This document shows positions 26,235 through 37,935 of a DNA stretch of 64,000 bases, piece after piece. Source of the DNA: Poecilobothrus nobilitatus (taxonomy: Eukaryota; Arthropoda; Insecta; Diptera; Dolichopodidae). A program made the translations under genes and the position numbers. Each line of letters starts with the position of its first letter. Positions within the stretch are counted from its first letter, which is position 1. The DNA is taken from contig OX352774.1 in the NCBI GenBank assembly GCA_947095535.1, forward strand, positions 69,254,416-69,318,415. Reading direction: 5' to 3'. The notes beneath the pieces were generated by a model that worked only from the letters and a program-made list of their open reading frames with translations, was not told the DNA's origin and searched no databases.

Positions 26235-27710
26235 TTTAGTACTTTTTATTTTGAGAAATTAAGAAAATGTACTTTTCAGTTTCACTTTGACCGTTCGTTT
26301 GTTTTGTTTATACATTATTTTTATACTGTTTGAAATAAAACAATAAAATTTTAACCGTATACATATAAATTTTATAAAAACAAAGTAATTTTGTAGAAGA
26401 ATTTATTTTATGTATAGGATTATTTTATCAAGTTATGGCGCTACAGCTCTTCAAAGTTAGGAAAAACCAGATACTCAATCAATATTAAGTCAAGTTTCAA
26501 CAAAATATTTGTTAAATTGAAAAATTTCAAATGAGGATAATGAGAATTTAAAAGTTTTAAAAATAAAATGGAAATTCAAAATAACAAAATCCCAAATACA
26601 AAATGCCAAAAATCAAAATCTCAAAATTCCAAAATCCCAAATTTAAAAGTCCCAAGACATTAAATTCCCAAGGTAGTTTTCTTGTCATAATTCCTTTTGC
26701 ATTTTTTTTATTTCGAATGTGGCCATGTGCGATTTATTGAAAACAAAAATATTGAATGCAAAAATTGTAGAAAAACAATAAAATATGTGTTGAATGTGAA
26801 AAATGTTCGAATAAAAATGTAAATAAAAAATAATATATGCCTACATGATTTTGTAAGTAGCTAAAAAGTCCCTCTTAATTATTTATTTTATATATATTTA
26901 AACATATAATAAGGGCTACCGTCCCCAAACCCCGGGTAAAAAAAATGATTGAAACTCTGATTTTGAATACACCTTAATGTATATTTAAATATTTTGGAAA
27001 AAGGGAAATAATATTGATTTCATAACCAACTAAAAATCGCTTCAAATTGAAAATCTCGCATTTACATATATATAGATATATATATATACATATAATAGCT
27101 ACGAAACAACGACGAAATTAATTTTTTTCTCAATAATCGTAATGGGTTTTAGCCCGAAATCCCTTCTAAACAATTTTCTCATTTTTGAGTATTTTTTTGT
27201 ATTTTGTATTTTGGAACTTTGTAATATGGGATTTTGTCATTTGAAATTTTTTTGTTTTGAAAGCCATTATATGTATGGCGCTAAATTTACTATTATGGGA
27301 AGCTGAAATTTTGTTAAATTTTTGAAACCTTTAACTTCTAAACGATTAAATTTAGAAAAGTTGGAGAAAAGTAAAAACATAAAAAATATTTTTTTTGTTT
27401 ACTTCAAAAATGGTTTTGTACATTTGCCCACAGTTACGAGTTAGGCACAGGAGACCGAATTTTTTGTTGTTTTTTTTTTAGATATCTAAACAATTATTGT
27501 AAAAGTTCGATGCAAAAATTGAAGTTCATTTTTGCATGGATTTTATTCTTATATAAATTGCATCTAAATGGATTTTCGTAACTATATACGAACTCATTAT
27601 TTTGCAAGTCCTTAAAGTTAAAGTGTTGCTTGATTTTTCACAGTTATGTTTCGTTAATGTTAAATATTGTGGAAAAGTGATTTTTAAAAACCTTTGGTTT
27701 TATACCCATC
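26235..27710 (-). repeat. GTCY-family repeat, diverged copy split by another element
   Basis: The left part has 'cagtttcactttgaccgttc', 'tactgtttgaaataaaacaa', 'gttatggcgctacagctctt'. The right part has 'acagttacgagttaggcac' and ends 'gtggaaaagtg' and 'aaaacctttggtttt' at about 27669-27700, matching the far terminus of the family. The terminal hairpin is worn (GTAC instead of GCAC). The roughly 700 bp between about 26565 and 27262 do not belong and are an inserted TIR element. Confidence 0.7.
26565..27262. mobile_element. TIR-flanked element nested in the GTCY copy
   Basis: The left end contains 'aacaaaatcccaaatacaaa' and 'atgccaaaaatc'. The right end contains 'ggaactttgtaatatggga' and 'ttttgtcatttgaaa', whose complement reads as the same order of blocks. 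The two arms are inverted repeats of about 45-50 bp at roughly 80 percent identity by eye. The interior has no coding potential and includes 'gggctaccgtccccaaacc'. Exact borders and target-site duplication are not resolved. It is probably a non-autonomous DNA transposon (MITE). Confidence 0.5.
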
Positions 27711-27933
27711 TCTATGTTTTTGTCATTTAAAAAAACAAAAGAATATATCTTCGTAATTGATACTAAATGTAAAATGTTTTAAATGAACCCCTTTAATATC
27801 GAATTTCTTTATAAAAAAAAAACCATATTATTGAATTTAAATCAATATTCAATACTACACCATATATTTATAAAAAAGGACCATTTAGTATTATATAAAC
27901 TTCTTTTTAAAACTAACCATATTCAATAACTTT

Positions 27934-28133
27934 NNNNNNNNNNNNNNNNNNNNNNNNNNNNNNNNNNNNNNNNNNNNNNNNNNNNNNNNNNNNNNNNNNN
28001 NNNNNNNNNNNNNNNNNNNNNNNNNNNNNNNNNNNNNNNNNNNNNNNNNNNNNNNNNNNNNNNNNNNNNNNNNNNNNNNNNNNNNNNNNNNNNNNNNNNN
28101 NNNNNNNNNNNNNNNNNNNNNNNNNNNNNNNNN
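27934..28133. other. Assembly gap (200 N)
   Basis: Exactly 200 N characters, a conventional gap of unknown or estimated size. Adjacent sequence is A+T-rich with 'accatatt' and 'ttcaat' repeats (about 27820-27930), which may be why assembly failed. Confidence 0.98.
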
Positions 28134-29421
28134 AAAGAAAAATGTGTTTTTGATGGAATTATGTTAATCGTTTCAGGTCTAATAAAATTTGCATAAATAT
28201 TACAAATAGGTTTTACTTGTTATATACATACATACGTATATACTTTAAATATAATAAAGAACAAAACACAATAACAACAATTTTAAAATGACGTCGAATT
28301 GTCAACGTGCGTTAATAGTTTTTTGTTCGACTTTTAAATTTTCAAGTCATAAGAGAAAAACTGGTTCAGATTTTTCTTTTTTTTGTTGCATTGTCATCAT
28401 ATAAATATGACAAATGGTTTATTTAGAAGATGGAAAAAAAAAAAAACCAAAAAGGTAAGGCGTAAAAAATGTACTTTAAAATTAACATAAATGTATTTAT
28501 AATAATATGTATAGTACATGTAATGTTCCTACATATACGTTTGTCATGTATATAATTGGTGATATCCTATACAAAATAAAAGATTATCCAAGATTAAAAA
28601 TAAAATTGAGTTTTTAAAAATTCAAATTTTATTTGTCATTTTATTATGATAGCAGAATATAATACAGAGTCTTTACAGAGTCTTAAAATAAATATATAGG
28701 ATTTTATGAAAAATAAAAGAAATGTTTTTTTATATAACTGTTAATATTTTGTAATAGTTAATTTAAAATTTAAAAATTTTTGTAAACAGTTTAGACCTAA
28801 TCCTCTTTATTTATTTCTTTTTCATTAGTTGCGTTTTTTTTGTAAACGTATTAAAATAATTAAACATAGGCACACGTATATGTATGTATTTAAGTTTTCA
28901 AAAAAAAAAACCATCTGTGGATGTTTAATTTTTTTTTTTCCTATAAGTTGGTACCCATTGGACTTTGCTTACGTTGTCTATTAGTTATGATTTTTAAAGT
29001 TTTAAAAAATGGATATTATAGACAAAATAGATACATAATAATGCGAAAGTAAAAAAAATATTTCTTTAGAAGTTCATAAAAGAACGTTAAAAACTTTAAT
29101 CAATGTAAAAAAAATTATACCAACATAAAAAACTGAAATACTTAATTACATACATAGATAATCAGCGTTCTACGTGGTCAAAATTCGAACTACTTATCCA
29201 AGTTTAATTTTTAACATATTTTTAATCTATAAAAACGCCAAACATTTGATAAAATTTGTGTTTGATAAAAGTTTTGATATTTTGAAGAAAAAAAGTCTCA
29301 GAATTACTCGAAATTGCATACGAAAAATTTTTGTACTTTCTCCTGTTTGAAACTAATTAGGAATCGAAAATTTAGAACTAGAACAAGCGAGTAAATTTGT
29401 CGTTAGTAAAACAAAAAACTT
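28134..29421. other. Non-coding A+T-rich DNA
   Basis: No gene recognised. At 28376-28420 a T run followed by 'gttgcattgtcatcatataa' faintly resembles the tail end of the SINE family but is too decayed to call. Confidence 0.45.
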
Positions 29422-29640
29422 AAAGCACATTATATTTTTTTATGTGCTAATAGTTTTTGTAACTTATGTAGGGTTACGAAGTTAGTGCCCCTCAAAGTTG
29501 GTAAAAAGTCCGATTTTCAAACGTTATTATCTCAAGTTCTAAAAGTAAAATTGTCATAACTAAATTATTTTTCAAAAAGAACTCTAATAAGCTAAAAAAA
29601 TATTTACCGGATTTTATATTTCCAAAAGAAACTTTCTAGA
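29422..29640 (-). repeat. GTCY-family repeat, partial diverged copy
   Basis: A hairpin 'agcacat...atgtgct' (29424-29449) is followed by 'aatagtttttgtaac'. Then 'ggttacgaagttagtgcccc' and 'tcaaagttggtaaaaagtcc' match the interior 'attacggagctgcagcccc' block of other copies. The GTCC tract is deleted. Similarity fades after about 29640. The 72-codon ORF at 29652-29870 may be part of the same decayed repeat rather than a gene. Confidence 0.55.
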
Positions 29641-30233
29641 ACTGAAAGTGATTGTTGCACAGTCGTAATTCATTTTTTCAAAAACTAAAAGTGATGATCC
29701 TTGCAAAATTGACTTTTTCAAAAATCATAAGTAATTGTCCACGTATAAAATGTCGAAAACGGAATATAAAAAAAAAACTAAGAAATTCTATTGAACAATT
29801 TGGTGACATATCCAAAAGGAAGTTCCATTTTCCAATATTAAAATTTTTCTTTAGAAAATTTTATGTTTAGAACATGAAAATCCATGAAGAGGGAGGATAT
29901 TTCCATCTTATTTTGAGAAATGCTTTTTTTAAAAAAATATTTTTATTTTAGCTTTTATTTTTATATCATTGTTGTTTCATGCATGAACATTTCTTTTTTA
30001 AATTTAAAAAGTTGTTTGTAAAAATATTACCTATATATAAATTTTAATTTATTACATTTTTTTCATTTTAACTTATCAATTGTCCCACTTTTCAGTTTAA
30101 CTTAAAGAATACCGCTAACATTTATATTTTTATTGCATTTTTAACTTAAGCCAGTAAATAGAAGTTTCTGGAAAATTTTGTAAAACACAGTTAAATAAGA
30201 AAAGAATTGTGTAAGTTATAAAATTTTGCAGAT

Positions 30234-31000
30234 TTTTAGCACGTTTTCCAATTTTTTTGGAAATTTTCAAAAATATATTGCAGTTTCACTCTTGCCATCA
30301 GATTGTCTGGTAACAAAATTTATACACTGTCTGAGGAAAAGTAATAGTATAATTTTAGCAACTGATAGATTTATCAAAAAATAATTTGTACAAGAATTTT
30401 TTTTTTATGTGGCCCTGTGCTCGTTGCGAAACTAAAGCCGCAAAATTGTAAAAAGTCGTGTATATTCAAAAGTTGTTTTTTTGTATAAATGCCACAAGAA
30501 AATTACACAGCGTTTCCTTTTCAGGCATGGGTGTAACTGTCGTAAAGGAGAAGGTGTTTACAGCGCAATATACACGCTCTTACCCGCTAGGCCACTGAAG
30601 TCGCATTCAAAAGTTAAAAGTTATAACTTCTTTTTATACTAAGTATTTTTACAATCTGAAAACGTCTAAGGTTTGGAAATTTCTTAACTTTTAACAAAAA
30701 GAACCAAAAAACGTAGTCATTTGTTTAGTTAAAATGTTAAATTTTCTGTTACATGAATACAATATTTTCGACATTTTCTCCATTACTCATAGGTATCGAG
30801 TTAAGAACTTGGAATTTTGAAAAGATAAAAATTTCTAAGAATGAGCTTACGTTACTTCAGAAAACAAAAAATTTTTTCTCGATTATGAGCTACGTGGAGT
30901 CAAAAAGTAAACATTTACTGTTTTTCGACATATGCAAAAATGAAGTAAAATACATTGGGAGAAAATGTACAATATGTAAAGTGTCAAATATTTAATATTC
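30234..31000 (-). repeat. GTCY-family repeat, diverged copy interrupted by a SINE
   Basis: It opens with 'ttttagcacgttttcc' and a facing 'ggaaatttt', then 'gcagtttcactcttgcc' in place of the GTCC tract. It continues 'gtggccctgtgctcgttgcg'. After the inserted SINE the family blocks resume: 'acaatctgaaaacgtctaa', 'gaacttggaattttgaaaag', 'tctcgattatgagctac'. The 80-codon ORF at 30753-30995 lies wholly inside this copy and is a chance frame. Confidence 0.68.
30475..30604 (-). repeat. tRNA-derived SINE with internal deletion, nested insertion
   Basis: The A box is intact on the minus strand ('agtggcctagcgggtaagag') and the body motif 'ggaaacgctgtgtaat' is present, but the B-box region is deleted between about 30550 and 30552. 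It is flanked by perfect 11-bp target-site duplications ATTCAAAAGTT at 30464-30474 and 30605-30615. It therefore inserted into the GTCY-family copy by target-primed reverse transcription. Without a B box it would not be transcribed from its own promoter. Confidence 0.85.
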
Positions 31001-31092
31001 TCCAAATAATATTAATAATAAAAAAATATTATTTTAATAATAAAATTTTGGATAGGATTATAAAAGAAACAATTAAGACTGTTTTTAATATT

Positions 31093-31335
31093 TAATAATA
31101 ATAATAATAAGATCCACGACCAACTCCCCTCCCAGACTGCACGCAGGGAGTCATCACTACAACCGACTGGCATATGCAAGGTAATCACCAAGTTTGATGC
31201 TGAAACATGTTATTTTTGAACGAAGAACCCCAACAAAAGCAAACACGTGAGCCGATGATTTCCATAAGAGACGATTATTGGTTAGTGGGAATGCTTAGGA
31301 AAAGCAGTAGTATGAAAACTAAGTATTAGACTTAA
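31093..31335 (-). repeat. Probable retroposon 3' end with (TTA)n tail
   Basis: A patch of clearly higher G+C ('cccctcccagactgcacgca') abuts a pure (TAA)6 array at 31093-31110. Read on the minus strand it ends 'gagttggtcgtggatc' followed by (TTA)n, as in LINEs or SINEs with simple-repeat tails. No protein domain is recognised. A second G+C-rich patch at 31497-31545 ('cctaggccctgcgaccca') may belong to the same element. Confidence 0.42.
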
Positions 31336-33569
31336 AATGTGGTCTTACCGTTGCTATCTTTAATAACTTCTACAATAAATAATGCTCCGTTTTTAGGTAA
31401 TTATCTATTAACTTTATTAAAATTAAATGAATTAATAAAACTATATTTAAAAAGAAAATGTTTTAATTTTTCTATTGTTGTTTCTCAGGAAGGCAAATGA
31501 CTACACCTAGGCCCTGCGACCCATTTTGGGTTGAATTTTTCTATTATTTGTATTATAAGGCTTTCATTTATATTATTAATATTCAACTATGAGTGTCAAA
31601 TTATCTTGTTTATCCTTTGTTTACAAATTCACCTCAATATTCAACGATGTACCTAGATGGTTTATTTTGTTTGGTGCCTAGTTAAATTTTAAATTATCGG
31701 ACTATTAAAAACCTACTCGAGTTCATAAAAAGAAAAAAAAACAAAACACTATTACCATATTATTATTAAAAAATATTAAAATTCACAATTATTTAGTAAT
31801 TTTTTTTTTTCACTATTATAAAATAATAAAACATCACACCACTTTTTGTTATTATAAATTAAATTTATAAGTGCTATAAATAATACTTTACCATGTTTCA
31901 TAAAAAAACCAAATCGGGAACTTTGCATTGGTTAACGATTAACGAATCAATTTTGCAAACAAAACTACAAATGTGATCTGATACCAGTACCAATTTTTTT
32001 TTTGCAATCTCTGTAAACATACACAATATATGTATAATTTATGCATGCATATGCGATAGAATGAGACTATCATAAAAACGCATGTATGTTAATATAATTT
32101 ATATTTATTATGTTTTTATGATAAATAACAGTAAAAGTATTTTCAAGTAAAATGATGCTCGCATGCTCGTAGTCGTAACAATAAAGTTATTCCATTGAAA
32201 TATATATGTATGTATGTACATATTAATAAATTTATTTTTAAATCTATAGTAAAACATGTACTTAAGCTAAAATTATTACTTTTATACTTATCTGGCGCTA
32301 TTATTTCTCTTTTAAAAAGGTGTAAACTACACCCAGAAGAAATAAATAAAAAAAAAAAAAAAAAAAAAAAACGTTGTATAGAGGTCAAAATGTCAATGAT
32401 AAGATGAATGGTTTAAAATGTGGGTGAATTTTCAAGAAAAGAAAAAAATAATAATAAAATAAAAGGCGAAACCATCAATCAAATAAAAAATAAAAATAAA
32501 AAAATTTAAAGATGATTCAATTTGAATCAGTTACTTATTGCAAGTAATGACTGTATTGCAACACCAGTACTTTATACTGCAATAATTTTAATTTTTGAAA
32601 ATAAATCGTTATTAAATGGGAAAATTAAATTTTTAATAATAAAATTATAGGAGGCTAAGTAGTTTTAGGTTAAGTTATTTTACCCGTTCGTAAGTTCTCG
32701 GGATATAATAAATTTTCTATTATGCTTTTGTCTTTAAAGGTTTTGTCTTTATATATTCTTACTTCGAAAGGAATTCTAAATCGATTATACGTTATTGAAT
32801 AGCGATGTATACGTGCATTCGTCCGCAGGAAAAAGTTAGGATTCGAAAAAGTTAGGAGTTAGGATTCTGAAATTGTAACAATTTTATCTTTGAAAATTTG
32901 TTAATTTCGAGACGTACAGGATTAAGAATGTAAGTAATATGGGTTTTTTTTTCTATGTCCCATATATAGGTTGCAAGTATGCTCAGTTTAAAGAACATGT
33001 TTTTGATTAACCACAACTTTCTTTCGAATATTTTTTTATCTTAAAGTGCTATTTAGGATAAATTCTAAGTATTTAAGTTGGAAACCTAGTTTTACATTTC
33101 TATGTATTTTATTGTATTATAGTGAAATTTTAAAAGTCCTGATAAAAATTCAGAATCAATTTCTTGTAGTATATCGATATCTGTCATAAGTTAATGGTAA
33201 AGTGTTTTTTTTTTATTGTTAAAGCAATTAGTTTGATGTTTTTTTATTTCTTGACAATTTTGGTAATATTCCAGTTCAGTGAGAAATCATTTTAAGACTA
33301 ATCTCTTTTATATGGACGGCTGTAAGGTGTACAAATAATAATAGTCTGTTACTCGCTCCAATAATCAAACAACAAACAACAAAGTTAAACAGTAGAGATA
33401 ACAGTAATTTTTGTTCTTATTTTTTATCATTGAAAGAAACTTTTAACTTTAAAGTTACATTTTTCCAAATAAATAAATGGATAAATATATGTGCATACGT
33501 GTTTTTGTAAAATACCCCTAACTTAGTAAATAAATTCTGATTTCTGTTTGTGATGAATTAAAATTAACA
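31336..33569. other. Non-coding A+T-rich DNA
   Basis: No gene recognised. The overlapping ORFs at 32143-32407 run through a 22-base A run (about 32349-32370) and are spurious. Confidence 0.5.
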
Positions 33570-33795
33570 TGGAATATGCTTCCATCCAATCTCTTTCCTT
33601 TTGATATAGAAATTTTCCATTATATAATTTGCAACTTTTTTAAAAAAAAACCTGTAATGGTTCGCTTCCAATTTACCTTCCAACTCTTCCTTATTCTATT
33701 TCCCTCTAATTTCTCACCCCCAATATCTGAATCTTCAATAATTTTGTATAATGGAATCCCTTCCTAGAGTTTATGTAGCGAATAAGAAAAAAAAA
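33570..33795 (+). pseudogene. LINE 3' fragment, second copy of the 11758-12235 family
   Basis: Seen: the frame from 33570 reads WNMLPSNLFPFDIEIFHYII and then CNFFKK, matching the WN-x-LP-x-x-x-FP...FK pattern near the C terminus of non-LTR polymerases. It aligns by eye with the fragment at 11758-12235 through shared blocks 'tggaatatgctt', 'aacctgta', 'ggttcg', 'caataatttt/cgtataa' and 'cctagagttta'. It ends in an A run (33787-33795). It is severely 5'-truncated: everything upstream of the WN-x-LP motif is missing. Just downstream, at 33807-33844, is an exact tandem duplication of a 19-mer beginning 'ttgagctttacgagaac'. Confidence 0.62.
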
Positions 33796-35906
33796 GAACT
33801 AATTAGTTGAGCTTTACGAGAACCGTTGAGCTTTACGAGAACCGTAAATATGGATTAATTTTCCAGTTAAAATCAATTCGAATCTTCTTAATTTGCACAG
33901 TAGTAGGTATATAAACTTTCGATTTTCAATTGTGCAATTTAAACGTACTTAATTAATAATTTAAATGTTCGTTTATTTTTCTGAAAACCCTTTTTAAGTT
34001 GAATTATGGGCTTCTTTTTTATTTATTTAAAATGCAATTAAATAATTTTAATTTATAAATAAATTGATAACGAATGTCGTAACCGTTTATACACTTATCC
34101 TCTGAATTTTGTTCATAATCGTGGTTTATTTTTTTTTTTTTTTTTGTTTTATAAAAAAAGAAAAGAAAAATAAGTACTTATTAAAATTAGAAAGTTTATC
34201 AAAAATTAACTTAAATTTTCCAATTTTTCATAGAATTTGTACAAAAAAAAAAAAAAAAACTTTTTAAAAACTTTTTTATCGAAATCTTAAGATATAATTG
34301 TTTAAAAAATATCAAACAATACTATAATCAAACACTTATAGCTATGAAAAATAACACGTTCAAAATGTTAAATAAAAAAAATGGTAAAAAAGAAAAAGGT
34401 AACGAATTGGCTAATAATATCTATTCAAAAAAAAAAACAAAAAAAAAACAAAAAATCATAAAAAAATTCAGTTGAATAGTAAAGAAAAACTTTTACTCTA
34501 AATAAACGAAAAATAGCTAAATTTCATTACATCCAATTATTACTGTTGACCTACTCTAAGGGCTAAGATTCCAACAATTTTATGAAAAAAAAAAAAAAAC
34601 AAAACAAAGCAAATGTTTTTTTTTTCTTTTAAATTATTTCAATTTCTTTCAAATTGCTTTTTTCCATGTCTTTTGACGGTTATTTCCGTCATATTTCAGT
34701 TCAAAAAACAAAAAAAAAAAAAAAAGATAAGAAACAAAAGTATAGCAAAAGTACTTTTTATAACTTTTTTTATTTTTTTTTTTTTTTTTGTACAATTTAA
34801 AGGTACCTACTTGAAAGTTGAAAACTATTATTAGCCCTAAAAAAATAATTTAAACTTTTTTTTTTTTTGTCTGTTTTTTTTAAATTTTTTTTTTAAACTT
34901 TTACAAAACAAAAAAAAAAAACTGAAAAAACAAATGAAAGTACACAGCTATTATTGTATATTTGAAAAACCAAATATCCAATTTAACGATCATTTTTAGA
35001 TTTCGTGTGTACTTATGTTTAAAACTCAAAAAAAAAAACCAAAAAAATTTGGATAATGCCCTTCATAAAAAACGACAAGAAAAGAAAAAAAAAGTATATA
35101 TAATGCCACTTTCTGCCAATTTATAAAACTCATATATCATATGGTTAAGGGTCTGATTTTTTTCATGCTTTTAAAATGTCTTTAACAATCAAATTAAAAA
35201 AAAAAATAAAAAGAAAAATTAAAGCTCCCTTACCGTTTTATTATTTGAATAAGTGTATTCCAAAAAATCAACTCCGCCATTCTCTTTTTTTTTTTTTTGT
35301 GTGAATAACTTGTACTTTAGCCCTTTCTATTTTTTTTTTTTTTTGTTGTATTTTGGTTCCATTGTATATCCCAAATATGATGCCGCCAATTATTTTCTTG
35401 TATTTGAAAATGTTTTTTTTTTTGTTTGTTGCTTGATGTATATTAATATTAACCCTTTGTAGGTTTGGTTTGTAATATGTAACCTTTGTTCAGATTTATT
35501 AGAAAAAGGATGGCATTTCTCTTATATCAGTTTCATATTACATGATTTAAATTTTTTTTTGTATAAAATTTGATTTTAATTTAATTTCAAATTGGGAATG
35601 TAACATAACAAAGCGGTAGATCCGCAACTGAGAGAAACTGCTCGAAAATAAAAAAAAAAATTAAAGGTGTTGAGTCAGACGCAGAAATTTTAAGGTGTGT
35701 AGTGTACATTAGGTAAGTAAATAAGAAAATCAGAGAATTGGTAACGTGAACACTATTTGAAAAAAACATATGGTCAACATATGCTGCGTGTTCAAAATGT
35801 TTTCTTATTTGATTTCGGGGTAATGTGAAAGGCATTAGTTAAAAAAATTGTACAAAAAACAAAAACATTACATTACATATTTGAATTTTTTAATAAGTAC
35901 ACATAT
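33796..35906. other. Non-coding A+T-rich DNA
   Basis: It is very rich in A and T homopolymers (34132-34145, 34243-34259, 34779-34789). The ORFs at 34613 and 35253 are poly-Phe reading of T runs. The minus-strand ORF at 35587-35835 (82 codons) is the least repetitive in the block, but I see no domain and no family. Confidence 0.5.
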
Positions 35907-36089
35907 TTTCTTTTTTTGGTGCATTTCCCTGCCATAGAAATGTAACAAGGAAATTACACAGTATTTTCTTTTCAGGTGTGACTGTACATCTTGAAAGGGA
36001 AAAATACTTTTACGACGTGTGTGGGATTCGAACCCATCCTCCCTCCCTCAGTGTTTAAAGCGTATCCACTAGTCCATCGAGGCCCCTAA
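35907..36089 (-). repeat. tRNA-derived SINE, nearly complete
   Basis: On the minus strand: 'ggggcctcgatggactagtg' (A-box region), a small deletion before 'aaacactgagg', a good B box GGTTCGAATCC, 'cacacacgtcgtaa', body 'gaaaagaaaatactgtgtaa' and a short A tail. It is flanked by a perfect 9-bp target-site duplication TACACATAT (35898-35906 and 36090-36098). Confidence 0.88.
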
Positions 36090-36098
36090 TACACATAT

Positions 36099-37279
36099 GC
36101 CCCTTTACTTTGATACTTCTTATTTAATATTGCTTGTTCTACGCATTTATATCTATAACTAGGGCAATGAAAGGAAACTGTTTATCTGTAAAATTTGAAG
36201 CATATCTTCATTTAACGGTGTTAACAAAGCACTTAAAAGCTAAAATACAAAAATAAAAACAGTTAATACATTTAATTACGCTCATCTAAAAATTTTATTT
36301 CAAATTTTTATTAGAAAAAAGTTTAAATAAGAAATACCGGATTCCGGATGTGCAAAAGTGACTTACAAGTTATTGGGCCACAAAGGGTTAATTTTAATTT
36401 TAGTTTTTTTTTTTTTTTTTTTTTATATGCTGTTATAATTTTTAATATAAGAATTTTAAATTTGCTTTAAGGTCCTTTTTGATGCATGCAGTATTTTTAG
36501 CTGAGCATGCTTTTTAAGAAAATAAAATATAATTAATATAGTTTTTAATTTTTTGATTTAAAATTACTGGTTATTTATAAATAAAAAAGTTATTATTGTT
36601 ATTTCCTTCAATTAAATGAGACGTTAAAGTAATTATTATGTTATTTTTAAGATTTTTTTTTATGGTATTTTGAAGAATTTTTTAAATTACTTTGATTTTT
36701 TTGAATAATATTTATTATATATGTGTATAAATAAGTTTATATACAGGATGTGGAATTGGAAAGTAATACAGAAAGTAATAGGAATCATATGTAGGTACAT
36801 ATGACTAATTTTTAGGTTATTTTAACCCAAAAAAAACGAAAAAATTGTTTTTCTCTATAGAAACTCTATAAAAAAAATCACTCAATTATTATAGAACATT
36901 TTTATTATGACCTAAATCTAGGATTTTTTAATATATACATATATGAGACTATTTCATTGTATATACATATAACATATATTAAAAATCGGGGGATATGAAA
37001 CTGAAATACGTATCAAAGTTAATTTTAGTTCAATTTGTGCCGGTTTTTTAAACTCAATAATAAAAAAATTTGTTCTGCTGTACACTCAAAAGTGTTTTAA
37101 TAAAAATGGTATACAATTTTTAGCATTGTAAAAAAATGTAATATTTATAGACAGTTAGAAAATAATTAAAATAATTTTAGTACTAAATTTTGAATATCGA
37201 AATTACACTGTTTTTAATTTAAGTTAAAAACCGAAACGTTATAACAACATTTATTCAATTTAAGTTGTACTGAATGTAA
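36099..37279. other. Non-coding A+T-rich DNA
   Basis: No gene recognised. It has a T run at about 36404-36424. TA-rich palindromic sequence lies around 36930-36985. Confidence 0.5.
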
Positions 37280-37935
37280 AAGTAGTATGAAAAACAAAAG
37301 GCTTTTGAAGGTGCACATTTTCAAATAGACATTAAAAATATAGATCGTATTTTTGTTGCATCAACATTTTTAATTTTTCATAATTGTTTTTATATAAGGA
37401 AAAATTATGAAAAATCGTAAGACACTTTCCTTAAGTTTAATGAAACGTTAATTTCAACGTTACAGGTGTTGCATAAAAAAAAACAAATTTTTAATTTTTG
37501 ACGCTATTTACTCTGAAACAAAGGTAAGGACAAACATTTTTTCTAAGGTAACTCATGCAAATTCTCAATGAATTTGTCTCACTAAAAAATTGCAAGTTTC
37601 TTACTAAATCCATTCCGGAAATACGACAGAATGAAAATTTTACAAAATTATAATTTACAAAATTGGAAAAAAATTATATAATTTTTATATTGATTTGCTT
37701 AGAGTCATTTAAGATGTTTTAATTGAAAAAAATATTAAGCGGTACATGAGATATAAACACGAGTTTTCCTTAACTTTTTAGGGACTGTAGTCCATAATCG
37801 ATTGTTCAACAAGATTATTTTTTTTTTTTTTATGAGACTTATTGTTAGCTAGAATTTAATTCCTTTGTCTTAAACGGTGTAAAAGTTTTGAAAACAGATT
37901 GGTGGACGGACGGAGAGAAAGAAACAAATAAAGTA
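37280..37935 (+). repeat. GTCY-family repeat, diverged copy
   Basis: It starts 'aggcttttgaaggtgcacat' and 'tttcaaatagac' (family start 'gcgcacatttccaaaac'). It has 'gttacaggtgttgcataaaa', 'cattccggaaatacgaca', 'ttgttcaacaagatt', 'tatgagactta', 'cttaaacggtgtaaaagttt' and a short GGAC tract 'ggtggacggacggag' (about 37901-37915). The terminal hairpin is eroded. Same orientation as the copy at 41359-42671. Confidence 0.72.

Noticed and set aside
32143..32407. Overlapping ORFs on both strands
   Set aside because: Both read through a long A run; no domain and no conservation signal.
35587..35835. 82-codon minus-strand ORF as a gene
   Set aside because: No recognisable family, no splice or promoter context; kept only as a note in the surrounding block.
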